A DNA stretch of 52,524 nt from JBPOHE01 sp052035915 (GTDB taxonomy: Bacteria > Pseudomonadota > Gammaproteobacteria > Chromatiales > Chromatiaceae): contig JBPOHE010000030.1 in assembly GCA_052035915.1 (NCBI GenBank), positions 1 to 52,524 on the forward strand, read 5' to 3'. Positions 1 through 7,784 of the stretch are shown here, piece by piece. The notes beneath the pieces are model-generated. The model was not told where the DNA came from. It worked only from the letters and a program-made list of their open reading frames with translations, and ran no database searches. The translations under genes were made by a program, and so were the position numbers. How positions within the stretch are numbered: position 1 is the first letter of the stretch; each line of letters begins with the position of its first letter.

Positions 1-154
1 ATCTGCGGGACCTGCTCGCTGGTGATCGACGGCAAGCCGCACGGTCCGCCCCCACAAGGCGATCTATGTCGACGGCGAGTCGATTCATCGGCTCGCCGTA
101 CCACCCCGGGAGGCGGCGCCGGTGTCAGCGCCAAGCGGGGATTTTCCGTTTTGA
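1..154 (+). pseudogene. C-terminal fragment of a 2Fe-2S/SdhB-like iron-sulfur protein, frameshifted or miscalled
   Basis: The window opens inside a gene. Frame 1 reads ICGTCSLVIDGKPHGP over bases 1-48, which resembles the CxxC segment of the plant-type 2Fe-2S domain of succinate dehydrogenase/fumarate reductase iron-sulfur subunits. After a run of five C (49-53) frame 1 becomes arginine-rich and unconvincing. Dropping one base in that run moves the reading into frame 2, which continues with KAIYVDGESIHRLAVPP and stops at 152-154. That continuation does not look like the usual SdhB sequence after this motif, so it may belong to a different 2Fe-2S protein. A real frameshift, a homopolymer miscall and a chance open frame are all possible. 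The gene lacks its 5' part because of the window edge. Confidence 0.35.
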
Positions 155-264
155 TCCTGGAGGATGGGCAAGGCCTGGCCGGCCCATCGGCTTGGGGTAT
201 CGATCAGGGTGGCCTATTCCGCAACCGAACCTCGGTCGTTAGGCCGTTGCCCGGGCCGGGGTAG

Positions 265-371
265 CTTGGTTTGGTTTTGTGTTCTCCAATGGAGAACAAT
301 GCTCATCCTGTCGAGCTATTGTTCTCCTGGAAAGAACGAGAAATGGCCTTTTTGAGCCGAGGCCCGGTTCT
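265..371 (-). repeat. Twin-palindrome intergenic repeat, family D, copy 1
   Basis: Read on the minus strand this matches the other four copies: a CCGGGCCTCGGCTC start, an A-rich AAAAAGGCC block, then two inverted repeats built on GTTCT...AGAAC (arms at 321-325/333-337 and 281-287/291-297) separated by about 23 bp, and an AAAACC tail. It lies between the fragment at the window start and the 3' end of the porin gene. Confidence 0.8.
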
Positions 372-400
372 TCGGCTGGCGAGATGAGCGGGGGCCTTCT

Positions 401-1666
401 TCAGAAAGTCTTTCTCACCCCCAGACCCAGCAGGTGGACATCGGCTTTGTAGTCGCCCTTGTAGGCGTCGGTGCCGTTGGGTTCCCGTCCATGAGCGCCA
501 AATGGGACGCTACCCTTATAGTTGCGATCCTCGAAGAGGACATACATATAGCCGGCTTCGATACCCCAGCCCGATCCCAAGTCCTGATCCAGACCGATAC
601 TGAACAATTGTCGATCCGCATCCGGGATGCGGGCACTGAAATACTCATTCCCCTGCGGGGTCTCGTCATAGGTGTAACCGAAACGAAGCTGAAATCCGGG
701 CATGAGTCGGTAATTCACACCCAGGCGGTAGGCGGAGCTGTCATGCCATTCGTTGGTGCTGGTGGTGAGAACGGTGCCTGAGGGCAAGAGGCCGCGGGCC
801 TGGACGACGATGCGATCGAAGGTGGACCAGCCGGTTCTGGTGATGTCGAATTCGACCCCCAACTGCTGATTGGCCTGATAACGTACCCCCGCCTGCAAGC
901 GCCAGGGAAGATCGAGATTGGCTTCCGCGGGGATGTGCGTACCGGCTGGAATCCCGGGAATAACCGCCAATTTGGGTTGGAACTTGCCTTCGGCGGTGAG
1001 GCTGGTGGGGGAGTGGTAACTGAGCCCCAAACTCCATTGATTGTACTTATAGAGCGCACCCAGATTGAATCCGTAGGCGTCCCCCGTGCCATCGATGTCA
1101 ACCGCGGTGGTATTCATGTTTAGACTGCGTGCCCGATAGTAATCGAGTCCGGCCGCCAGGCTGAGGGAGTCATTGATTTTATAGGCGAGGGAAGGGCTGA
1201 TGGCGATCAGTTCGAGCTTACCCAGGGTGGGATGCAGGGGGGCGGTCGTCGGTTGACTGAGTTTGGGGAAGGTGCCCAGGTCCCATTGGGTTTCCAGCCC
1301 GTAAGGGGCGCCGATGCCGAGACCCAGGGTCCAATCCGGGGCGAATTGGTATGAGCCGTACATGAGGGGTACAGCGAAGCTGTCCTGGCCTTGATTGTCA
1401 TGGTTTCCCGAGGCGGTTTTCACGCTGAGATCGGTCTTGATTCCCATCAGGCCCAGACTGAGATTGGTTCCCGGATGGAAGGACATGGCCGCCGGGTTGT
1501 AGATGAGCCCTCCGAGGTCCGTTGTATTGGCCACCATGGCATTGGATAAGCCGATCCCGGCGATGGATTGTTCAGGGATGCTGAAGCCCGAGCCTCCAGC
1601 CAACATGGGAAGGCCCGTGGTCAGGGCGCCGAAAAGAAAGATCAAGCCTTGTCGGATCGCAGACAT
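401..1666 (-). CDS. FadL/TodX family outer-membrane porin (hydrophobic compound uptake)
   Basis: This 421-residue protein has a signal peptide at about residues 1-25 (hydrophobic LIFLFGALTTGLPMLAGG) followed by the FadL hatch-like N-terminus: SGFSIPEQSIAGIGLSNA and the hallmark NPAAM. The rest is alternating beta-barrel sequence ending in Phe, as expected for a BAM substrate (VRKTF). Members form 14-stranded barrels that pass long-chain fatty acids or aromatic hydrocarbons into the periplasm. The length fits the family. It is monocistronic here, divergent from the exported protein at 2065. The lipid-linked operon at 4885-7618 is nearby, but nothing ties the two together. The substrate cannot be read from the sequence. 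Confidence 0.9.
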   Translation of the reverse strand: MSAIRQGLIFLFGALTTGLPMLAGGSGFSIPEQSIAGIGLSNAMVANTTDLGGLIYNPAAMSFHPGTNLSLGLMGIKTDLSVKTASGNHDNQGQDSFAVPLMYGSYQFAPDWTLGLGIGAPYGLETQWDLGTFPKLSQPTTAPLHPTLGKLELIAISPSLAYKINDSLSLAAGLDYYRARSLNMNTTAVDIDGTGDAYGFNLGALYKYNQWSLGLSYHSPTSLTAEGKFQPKLAVIPGIPAGTHIPAEANLDLPWRLQAGVRYQANQQLGVEFDITRTGWSTFDRIVVQARGLLPSGTVLTTSTNEWHDSSAYRLGVNYRLMPGFQLRFGYTYDETPQGNEYFSARIPDADRQLFSIGLDQDLGSGWGIEAGYMYVLFEDRNYKGSVPFGAHGREPNGTDAYKGDYKADVHLLGLGVRKTF

Positions 1667-2064
1667 CGTATGGGTTCTCTTTATCTAGTGTGCTTGCCAT
1701 AAAAGGGGTGAATGGAACCGAGATCATCGTCCAACACGAATACATCCAGAACGATGACTCATACTGTATGCGGGAAGCCCCTTGTGATTCAGCCCGGAGA
1801 AAAGCTTGGCTCGTTGTAGGTCGGTAGCAAAACAAGCCGAGGCGGTCGTACGCATTTTGTCATCGCGGCTGGGCATAATAGAAGAATAAGGAGAAAAAAT
1901 CAGGTGTTGTCGGCTCTGGTCGGCAGCCATGGGAAGCTCTGGCCGAGCGTTGACGCCAGGATGGCTCTAGATCACTATTATGAGAGCTAATGACCAATAA
2001 CAATGCGGAACAGGGGTGGCGATGCCGATCCGACCACCCCGCCACAGCCGGACGGAGAAGTTGC
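1667..2064. other. Divergent intergenic region without a recognisable gene
   Basis: About 400 bp separates the divergent porin and exported-protein genes and must hold both promoters. It is richer in A and T than the flanking genes. An AAGGAG followed by GTG at 1904 opens a frame of 28 codons with no similarity I recognise; I do not call it a gene. No repeat of the families seen elsewhere in the window lies here. Confidence 0.5.
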
Positions 2065-3012
2065 ATGTCTAGTAAGCCCCCTGCCTTGTTGTCGTTCTCG
2101 AGCGTTTTCATGCTGTTCTTCTGGGCCTGCCTCGCCCTGAGCCAAGCGGAGGCGGCGGAGAAGATAAAACCCTTTGTATTGGGTTCGTCCATGTCGGGGG
2201 ATCCTAAACAGGCGCTTGCCCAGACAAAGAGTCTATTAGCGGCCCAGGGTTTCGAGATCCTGGGGGATTATGCCCCCTATGAAGGGGCCCATGTCATGGT
2301 CGTTACCAATGACTTCTTGAAAAAACTCGCCACCGAAGAAAAAGGCGGGGCTTATTTCGCCGTGCAACGGGTCTCGGTGACCCAGAGCGGCGGTATGGTC
2401 CAGGTGGCCTATGCGAATCCGGAATACCTGAAATACGCCTATCGCATCAACAAGGATGTCTCGCCGGTGGCCAACAAACTGCGAGCGGCCCTGGGGGCGG
2501 AGACGGAGTTCGGCGCCGAAGGGCTGACCCAGGCCAAGTTGAGGAAATATCAATACACCTTCGGCATGGAATATTTCGACGATCCCATGAAACTGGCTTC
2601 TTATCCCACCCACAAGGAAGCCGTGGACGCCATCGAGAAAAATCTGCTTGAACAGGCCGCCAGCCTGGCCAAGGTGTATCGTCTGGACCTCCCCGGGGGA
2701 AACCTGACGGTGATCGGGGTGGCGTTGAAGGAAGGGGCTGGTAGCGACAAAGGGATCATGGAGATCATCGATGCCGGTCAGTTGAAGCACACGGCGGCCT
2801 TACCTTATGAATTAGTCGTGTTCGATAACAAGGTCGAGGCCCTGCACCCCAGATTTCGCATCGCTATCAACTTTCCCGACCTGAAGATGGTTGGCAAAAA
2901 CAGTTTTGGCCAAATCACCCGGGCACCGGATGCGATCAAAAAGACATTGACCCTGGTGGCTGGTGGGACCTGGGAGGATTCCCAGACCAGCGGCGGGTTT
3001 GAGGTCAGATAA
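2065..3012 (+). CDS. Conserved exported protein of unknown function
   Basis: The start at 2065 is preferred because GGAGAAG lies five bases upstream and the product then opens with a clear signal peptide (hydrophobic SFSSVFMLFFWACLALSQ, likely cleaved after SQAEA). The mature part of about 280 residues has no cysteines, no membrane segments and no enzyme motif I recognise. Its first half (FVLGSSMSGD, GFEILGDYAPYEGAHVMVVT, FAVQRVSVTQ, VQVAYANPEYL) recalls periplasmic proteins related to the DUF302 fold, but I cannot confirm this. It is monocistronic, and the nearest feature downstream is the repeat at 3203. A function should not be assigned. Confidence 0.8.
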   Translation: MSSKPPALLSFSSVFMLFFWACLALSQAEAAEKIKPFVLGSSMSGDPKQALAQTKSLLAAQGFEILGDYAPYEGAHVMVVTNDFLKKLATEEKGGAYFAVQRVSVTQSGGMVQVAYANPEYLKYAYRINKDVSPVANKLRAALGAETEFGAEGLTQAKLRKYQYTFGMEYFDDPMKLASYPTHKEAVDAIEKNLLEQAASLAKVYRLDLPGGNLTVIGVALKEGAGSDKGIMEIIDAGQLKHTAALPYELVVFDNKVEALHPRFRIAINFPDLKMVGKNSFGQITRAPDAIKKTLTLVAGGTWEDSQTSGGFEVR

Positions 3013-3202
3013 AAGCACATCGGCCAGGGATGGTCGGTCCGCCACGCCCAATGCTCACTTGGCGCAGGCGGGATGGTGACGATTTATTTTCAAACACCCC
3101 CCTTACTACCAGACTCTCGGCGATTTTCTTCAGCTCAGACTCTGAGCCGCTTGTCTCACCAGTCGTTTACTGCGGGCGCCAGGTAGCTCTATGAGCGCTC
3201 GG

Positions 3203-3325
3203 CTGTTCCGGGCCTCGACTAAAAATGGCCAATTCATGTTCTGATTTCGAGAACAATACCTCTTTAGATAAGGCCATTATTCTTTTCCTGAGAACAGAAA
3301 AGCGGACTTCAGAGCCCGTGCCCGG
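3203..3325 (+). repeat. Twin-palindrome intergenic repeat, family D, copy 2
   Basis: It begins GTTCCGGGCCTCGACT, then AAAAATGGCC, the palindrome TGTTCTgatttcGAGAACA (3238-3255), a spacer of about 20 bp, and a second degraded palindrome ATTCTTTTCCTGAGAACA ending near 3296, followed by GAAAAGC and a CCCGTGCCCGGGA tail. It sits in the gap between the convergent genes ending at 3012 and 3525. Confidence 0.85.
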
Positions 3326-3380
3326 GAATGGCGACAGATGTTCTGATCATGTAATACCGATTCCTATTGGTGTATCCGCC

Positions 3381-3505
3381 TGAAAGCCATGGGGTAGGCT
3401 GGCGATGAGCGAAGCGAATCCCAGCTACCAAGAAGCTGGGTTTCAGCGCTTCGCGCCTCAACACCAGCCTACGAATATGAACAATAACTATCGAGAAACG
3501 GTATA
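3381..3505 (-). repeat. GTAGGCTGG palindromic repeat, family E, copy 1 (long version)
   Basis: The core at 3394-3472 starts GTAGGCTGG and ends CCAGCCTAC, with inner inverted segments such as GCGAAGCG and CAGCT. On the minus strand the match to the copy at 52401-52524 runs on beyond the core on both sides (ACCGTTTCTCGATAG before it, CCCATGGCTTTCA after it), giving about 124 aligned bases with only a handful of differences. The 3' end of the cupin gene lies 20 bp away. Confidence 0.9.
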
Positions 3506-3524
3506 ACACCGAAGAGGAATGGTA

Positions 3525-4001
3525 TCAGGTCGGGCTGTAGTGGGCCGGATTGGCGCCCCGGAGGTAGAGTAGCGCCCCGGTGCGGGAACGCACCAGGCCG
3601 TGGGGTACCCCTTTTGGGGCGAGGTGGAAGTCCCCAGCTCGCACCCGGACTCCGCCCAGCTCCGCTTCTCCTTCGAGCACTAGGCATTCCTCGTCCATGG
3701 GATGCTCGTGGGGCGGCAGCACGGCGCCCGGATGGAGTCGCAACAGGAAGCAACGACTGTCCCGATCCTGCCGCAGAATCTTCATCTCCACCTTGGGACC
3801 GAGCCGGATCCATTCTCCGCTGTCGGCACGGACGGTCAGGAGGGCCGGGGCCGGACTCCGTTCGGCGCGGACCCGTTCGAGGAGGCGGATCTTGAGTTGC
3901 TGGGCGCGCTCCGGCTCGGGTCTGACCTCGGCTTGGGCCAGCAATAACGCCTCGACCAGATCGGCGGCGATAAGCGGAGGATCGGAGGCCGGGTGTTTCA
4001 T
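3525..4001 (-). CDS. ChrR-like cupin protein, probable anti-sigma factor
   Basis: A 158-residue protein whose C-terminal half is a single cupin: H98, H100, E104 or E105 (PPHEHPMDEE) and H134 (VPHG) are placed like the metal ligands of the ChrR cupin. Residues 1-50 are helical and charged. In Rhodobacter ChrR the N-terminal domain holds the sigma factor through a zinc site with His and Cys ligands; no Cys is present in this N-terminus, so that zinc site is missing and the protein is shorter than ChrR. The gene overlaps the stop of the ECF sigma gene by 4 bp (ATGA), the usual arrangement for sigma/anti-sigma pairs. That pairing is the main reason for the anti-sigma call; a plain cupin sensor is the alternative. 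Confidence 0.75.
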   Translation of the reverse strand: MKHPASDPPLIAADLVEALLLAQAEVRPEPERAQQLKIRLLERVRAERSPAPALLTVRADSGEWIRLGPKVEMKILRQDRDSRCFLLRLHPGAVLPPHEHPMDEECLVLEGEAELGGVRVRAGDFHLAPKGVPHGLVRSRTGALLYLRGANPAHYSPT

Positions 4002-4603
4002 GGGGTCACCCCTTCAGTGCTCAGGACGGCTTGCAACGAGAGCATGGCCTTGCGGATGTAGGTCTTTACCGATCCCAGGGGGAGGCCCGTGTGCCGGGCG
4101 ATCTCCTGATGGCTGAGGTCGCGGTAGAAGGCCAGGGCCAGGAGTTGTCGCTGCAGCGGGTTCAGGGTTTCCAGGGCGAGGTGCAGGGCACTCTGACGTT
4201 CCACCGCCAGCAGGAGGTCGACGGGGTCGGACCGCTCGGCGGGGACGGGATCGGTCAAGGTCTCGGGTTCTGGATGGGAGCTAGCCTCGTCCCGACGCCG
4301 CAGGCTGTCCAGTGCCCGGCTCCGGCACAGGGTCAGTAGCCAGCTCAGGGGGTGCCCGCGCTGGCGGTCGAAGCGTTCCGCCTGCCGCCAGGCTTGGTAA
4401 TAGACCTCGGCTACCACATCCTCGGCCGCCGCCGCCTGACCGGTGATACGCAAAGCCAAGCCATAGACCTTCCCCAGGGTGATCTCGTACAACGCCTCCA
4501 GCGCGGTCTCATCGCCCTTGGCCATGCGCGCGATGAGTTCCGCGAGGGCCTCGTCTTCGGTCGGCGGGGCGGGGAAGCCGGCTGATTCAGCAGAAGTATC
4601 CAT
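3998..4603 (-). CDS. ECF-family RNA polymerase sigma factor
   Basis: 201 residues from the start at 4603. Region 2 spans about residues 20-90 (LYEITLGKVYGLALRI, EDVVAEVYYQAW, WLLTLCRSRALDSLRRR) and region 4 about 140-190 (LNPLQRQLLALAFYRDLSH, GLPLGSVKTYIRKAM), the two-domain plan of ECF factors. An upstream frame extension to 4792 is low-complexity and dispensable; the start at 4603 gives a normal length but has only a poor Shine-Dalgarno. It is co-transcribed with the cupin at 3525 and divergent from the SRPBCC - MpaB - acyl-CoA dehydrogenase operon, which is its obvious candidate target. By analogy with RpoE-ChrR it may respond to singlet oxygen or another oxidant, but the signal is an inference. 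Confidence 0.9.
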   Translation of the reverse strand: MDTSAESAGFPAPPTEDEALAELIARMAKGDETALEALYEITLGKVYGLALRITGQAAAAEDVVAEVYYQAWRQAERFDRQRGHPLSWLLTLCRSRALDSLRRRDEASSHPEPETLTDPVPAERSDPVDLLLAVERQSALHLALETLNPLQRQLLALAFYRDLSHQEIARHTGLPLGSVKTYIRKAMLSLQAVLSTEGVTP

Positions 4604-4811
4604 GGAAGAGGATTGTATCCCAGATTCCACCCGGCCCCGTTCCTGGGGTGAAGATCTGGCCGCGAGCCGGTGATCCCGGGCCGAGGGGAGCCTTCCAGTC
4701 GGGGTCGACATCCAGTCCTTGGACGTTTTCGGGAAGGGGCGGGAGACGATGGTCATGGACTGGGGCGGCGACATGGAAGGATTCACCTGCAAGAGAGCCT
4801 CTTTTCCCTAT

Positions 4812-4867
4812 TACGCAGCCGATGCGAAAGAGGATGTGGTCACATCCAATTCCGGCCCGGCTGCGTA
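4812..4867 (+). promoter_or_regulatory. Nested inverted repeat in the leader of the SRPBCC operon
   Basis: Outer arms TACGCAGCC (4812-4820) and GGCTGCGTA (4859-4867) are perfect complements. Inside them GGATGTG (4832-4838) and CACATCC (4841-4847) form a second perfect pair with two bases between. The structure ends three bases before the GAGGAAAG that serves the start at 4885. It could be a leader hairpin, a terminator-like control element or an operator with two half-sites. Confidence 0.45.
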
Positions 4868-4884
4868 TTGGAGGAAAGCCACTC

Positions 4885-5463
4885 ATGACCTACCAAGGAG
4901 AGATTGGAATGCCTATACCCTTGCCAGCCATCAGTCACCGGCAGATGCCCGAGACCGGCGATGTCTATCTTTGGCGCACCCGCTGGGTGATCGAGACCTC
5001 TCCGGAGAAGATCTGGGAGGCCCTCTCCCAGCCGGAGGACTGGCCCGGATGGTGGTCCTATCTGATCTCGGTGCACCAACTCAGCGCGGGTGATGCCGAG
5101 GGGCTGGGTGCGGTGCGGCGCTTTCTCTGGCGTACCCGGCTACCCTATCGGATCGGTTTCGACATGCGGACCATGGAGGTGGTACCAGGCCGGCGGCTCC
5201 TGGCCCGGGCCTCTGGCGATGTGGATGGGACGGGGACCTGGCACCTTCGGCCTCTGGCCACAGGCACCGAAGTGATCTATGAGTGGCGCTTCTGGTTAGG
5301 GCGTCCCTGGATGCGCCGGCTGGCCCCCATCGCCCGGCCGCTGTTCGCCTGGAACCACGCCGGGGTGATGCGGGCCGGGGGCGAGGGACTGGGTAAGTAT
5401 CTGGGTGTGCCGGTGTTCCAGCCAACCGGGGTCGATGTGGACCCGGAGTGGGTCGCCCGATGA
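4885..5463 (+). CDS. SRPBCC (START/polyketide-cyclase fold) family protein
   Basis: 192 residues. GAGGAAAG eight bases before the ATG at 4885 supports this start; a second ATG at 4909 has its own AGGAG. The body matches the SRPBCC hydrophobic-ligand-binding fold: VIETSPEKIWEALSQPEDW near the N-terminus, then strands ending in a long C-terminal helix. Proteins of this fold bind lipids, polyketides or coenzyme esters. Its stop overlaps the next start by 4 bp (ATGA), so it is translated together with the MpaB-like gene and the acyl-CoA dehydrogenase. The divergent ECF sigma/cupin pair suggests stress control. The ligand is unknown. Confidence 0.8.
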   Translation: MTYQGEIGMPIPLPAISHRQMPETGDVYLWRTRWVIETSPEKIWEALSQPEDWPGWWSYLISVHQLSAGDAEGLGAVRRFLWRTRLPYRIGFDMRTMEVVPGRRLLARASGDVDGTGTWHLRPLATGTEVIYEWRFWLGRPWMRRLAPIARPLFAWNHAGVMRAGGEGLGKYLGVPVFQPTGVDVDPEWVAR

Positions 5464-6362
5464 GATCCGGGCGTCTCAGTGAAATCCGCTCTCTCGACCC
5501 CGAACGGGATCATGTCCGGATCGTCCATCTGATGCTGTGTTACGAGTTTCCCTGGGACATCACCCGTTCCCTGGAATTGGCGCTGTTCCGGACCTATTGC
5601 GTGCCCAGTATCTCCGGATTGTTGGACCGCACCGGCGAGTTCCGTCAACGCCCGCAAAAGCGCTATGACGACACCGATCTCGTCGTCAGCCTGTTGCTGG
5701 AAGAGGGGTACGACTCGGAACCCGGACGAGCCGCCCTGGCGCGCATGAATGCCATCCATGGTCATTTCAGCATCGCCAACGACGATTTTCGCTATGTGCT
5801 CTCGACCTTTGTCTTCGAACCCCTGCGCTGGCTCCAGCGCTTCGGTTGGCGCGAGCCGAGCCGGACCGAGCAACTGGCGCTGTTTTACTTTTGGCGCGAG
5901 CTGGGCCGCAGGATGGGCATTCGGGATATCCCCGACCGCTTCGAGGACTTCGAGCGTTTCAACCTGGAGTACGAGCGCAACCAGGTTCGCTATGCCGACA
6001 GCAACCGCCGGGTGGGTGAAGCCACCCGGGAGCTGTTCGCCTCCTGGTTTCCGGCCTGGTTACGACCCCTGGTGCGGCGAGGTATCCATGCCCTGCTCGA
6101 TCCGGCCAGTCGGGCCGCCTTCGGCTTTCCAACGCCCAGCCCGACCTTGATATACCTCAGCCATGGGATCTTGCGTCTGCGCGGCCGCTTGTTGCGCTGG
6201 TGGCCCGCCCGTCGCCGGCCCCGTTTGCGCACCCGGCTCCGCCATCGCAGCTATCCTCAGGGTTGGTCACTGGAGAATCTCGGCCCGCCTTGGATGCAGC
6301 GGCGGTCACCCGTCACCCTGACCCAAGATTCACCTCTCACCACTACAAGGAATCGACCATGA
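5460..6362 (+). CDS. Oxygenase MpaB/DUF2236 (latex-clearing-protein-like) family protein
   Basis: 300 residues from the ATG at 5460, which overlaps the preceding stop. The segment RMNAIHGHFSIANDDFRYVLS carries the conserved R-x-N-x2-H pattern of the MpaB/Lcp catalytic domain, whose studied members bind haem b and cleave polyisoprene or act on hydroxylated substrates. The region from FEDFERFNLEYE to the helix before residue 215 also fits. The last 60 residues are strongly basic (RLLRWWPARRRPRLR) and may be a membrane-associated tail. The stop TGA overlaps the next ATG at 6359. In this operon an oxidised lipid or hydrocarbon substrate is plausible, but none is shown. Confidence 0.75.
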   Translation: MRSGRLSEIRSLDPERDHVRIVHLMLCYEFPWDITRSLELALFRTYCVPSISGLLDRTGEFRQRPQKRYDDTDLVVSLLLEEGYDSEPGRAALARMNAIHGHFSIANDDFRYVLSTFVFEPLRWLQRFGWREPSRTEQLALFYFWRELGRRMGIRDIPDRFEDFERFNLEYERNQVRYADSNRRVGEATRELFASWFPAWLRPLVRRGIHALLDPASRAAFGFPTPSPTLIYLSHGILRLRGRLLRWWPARRRPRLRTRLRHRSYPQGWSLENLGPPWMQRRSPVTLTQDSPLTTTRNRP

Positions 6363-7618
6363 ACGACTTCGACTATTTGGACCTGGATATCCATCTCACC
6401 CCCGAGCAGCAGGCGCTGAAAACCCAGGTGCGGAGCTTTGCCCGGGAGGTATTGCGACCAGCGGCAACGGCGCTCGACAAACTACCCGACCCGGCCCAGG
6501 TGATCGCCGCCGATTCGGCCTTCTGGCCGGCCCAACGAGCGGCCTATGCCCATGGCTTTCACGCCGCCATGCTGCCTCCCGCCCTCGGCGGACTCGGCCT
6601 CTCCGGGCTCAGTCTGCATATCGCCCTGGAGGAATTGGGCTGGGGCAGCGCGGATTTCGCCATCAATCTGGCGGTTACCACCATCCCCTTCGTCTGGTTG
6701 GCCAAGAGTGGCGACCCCGGCCTGATCGAAGAGTTCGTAGCGCCCTTCGTGGCGGACCGCAACGCCGCCATGATCGGTTGTTGGGCCATCACCGAGCCCG
6801 ACCATGGCTCGGACCATTTCCTCGCCCAGGGATCCCAGTTTCGCGATCCGGCCATCCACGGCGGGGTGACGGCACGCCGGGAGGGGGACAGTTACGTCAT
6901 TCAAGGCAGCAAGTCGAAGTGGGTGAGTAACGGCACCCTGGCCACCCATGCCCTGGTCTTTCTCAGTCTCGATCCCGGTCAGGGCATGGCCGGCGGCGGC
7001 GTCGCCTTCGTGCCCCTGGATCGGCCCGGCATCTCCAAGGGCGAACCCCTGAACAAGATGGGACAGCGGGCGCTCAACCAGGGCGAGATCCATTTCGATA
7101 GGGTCCGCCTTCCCGCCCGCTATATGCTCTTGTCCGATCCGGCCGCTTATGCGGCTGAACTCGATTACATGCTCTCTTTCACCGCCGCCGCCATGGGCGC
7201 GGTGTTCACCGGCGTGGCCCGGGCGGCCATGGAAGAGGCCATGATCTATGCCCAGACCCGTATCCAGGGCGGTAAACCCATCGTCGAGCACCAACTGGTG
7301 CAGAAGCACCTCTATGATCTCTTCGTCAAGGTGGAGACCAGCCGCGCCCTGTCCCGCGCCGCCATGATCTACAACCAATCCGGGGCGGCCATCGCCAGCG
7401 AGTATTCCACCGCCGCCAAGACCTACTGCACCCAGGTGGCCTACGAGGCGACGGATATAGCCATGGGTCTCATGGGCGGGCATGGACTGAGCAAGGCCGC
7501 CTTCGTGGAGAAACTCTATCGCGACGCCCGCGCCTCCCTGGTGGAGGACGGCGTCAACGATGTGCTGGCCCTGTCGGCGATTCGCAAGGTTCTGGCCCGC
7601 AGCCCGAGCCGGGTCTGA
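6359..7618 (+). CDS. Acyl-CoA dehydrogenase family flavoprotein
   Basis: 419 residues from 6359, which overlaps the MpaB-like stop (ATGA) and has AAGGA eight bases upstream. The three-domain acyl-CoA dehydrogenase plan is complete: N-terminal helices with LPPALGGLGLSGLSL, a middle beta domain with CWAITEPDHGSDHF and SKSKWVSNGTLATHALVF, and a C-terminal helical domain with MGLMGGHGLSKAAFVEKLYRDAR. FAD-dependent dehydrogenation of an acyl-CoA (or a related reaction) is expected. Where medium-chain enzymes have YRDAKIYQIYEG, this protein has YRDARASLVEDG, so the residue lined up with the catalytic Glu is Asp, with a Glu just before it. It is the last gene of the overlapping operon. Confidence 0.9.
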   Translation: MNDFDYLDLDIHLTPEQQALKTQVRSFAREVLRPAATALDKLPDPAQVIAADSAFWPAQRAAYAHGFHAAMLPPALGGLGLSGLSLHIALEELGWGSADFAINLAVTTIPFVWLAKSGDPGLIEEFVAPFVADRNAAMIGCWAITEPDHGSDHFLAQGSQFRDPAIHGGVTARREGDSYVIQGSKSKWVSNGTLATHALVFLSLDPGQGMAGGGVAFVPLDRPGISKGEPLNKMGQRALNQGEIHFDRVRLPARYMLLSDPAAYAAELDYMLSFTAAAMGAVFTGVARAAMEEAMIYAQTRIQGGKPIVEHQLVQKHLYDLFVKVETSRALSRAAMIYNQSGAAIASEYSTAAKTYCTQVAYEATDIAMGLMGGHGLSKAAFVEKLYRDARASLVEDGVNDVLALSAIRKVLARSPSRV

Positions 7619-7654
7619 GACTCAGGCTATTTCCGAAAAAGACACTACCAATCT

Positions 7655-7721
7655 GTAGGTCGGCATTCCCATGCCGACGACTGACCCCTCGTCCAATGGC
7701 GGCAAAGGGTTGCCGCCCTAC
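7655..7721 (+). repeat. GTAGGTCGGCA palindromic repeat, copy 1
   Basis: A 67-bp element that starts GTAGGTCGGCATTCCC and ends GGGTTGCCGCCCTAC. It contains CGGCA...TGCCG and GGCGGCAA...TTGCCGCC inverted pairs. A second copy lies at 8757-8826. It fills the gap between the dehydrogenase and the NTF2-fold gene. Confidence 0.85.
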
Positions 7722-7784
7722 GGTTGGTATGACGTTTTCTGGAATTCACCTTAACCCTTTGTTTTCACTGTTATGGAGCTTGTT

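Noticed and set aside
1904..1990. A 28-codon ORF after AAGGAG in the porin upstream region
   Set aside because: It uses a GTG start, has no signal-like or domain-like sequence and lies in a promoter region; there is too little to support it.
4604..4792. N-terminal extension of the ECF sigma factor
   Set aside because: The extra residues are low-complexity and lack region 1-like features; the start at 4603 gives a normal ECF length.
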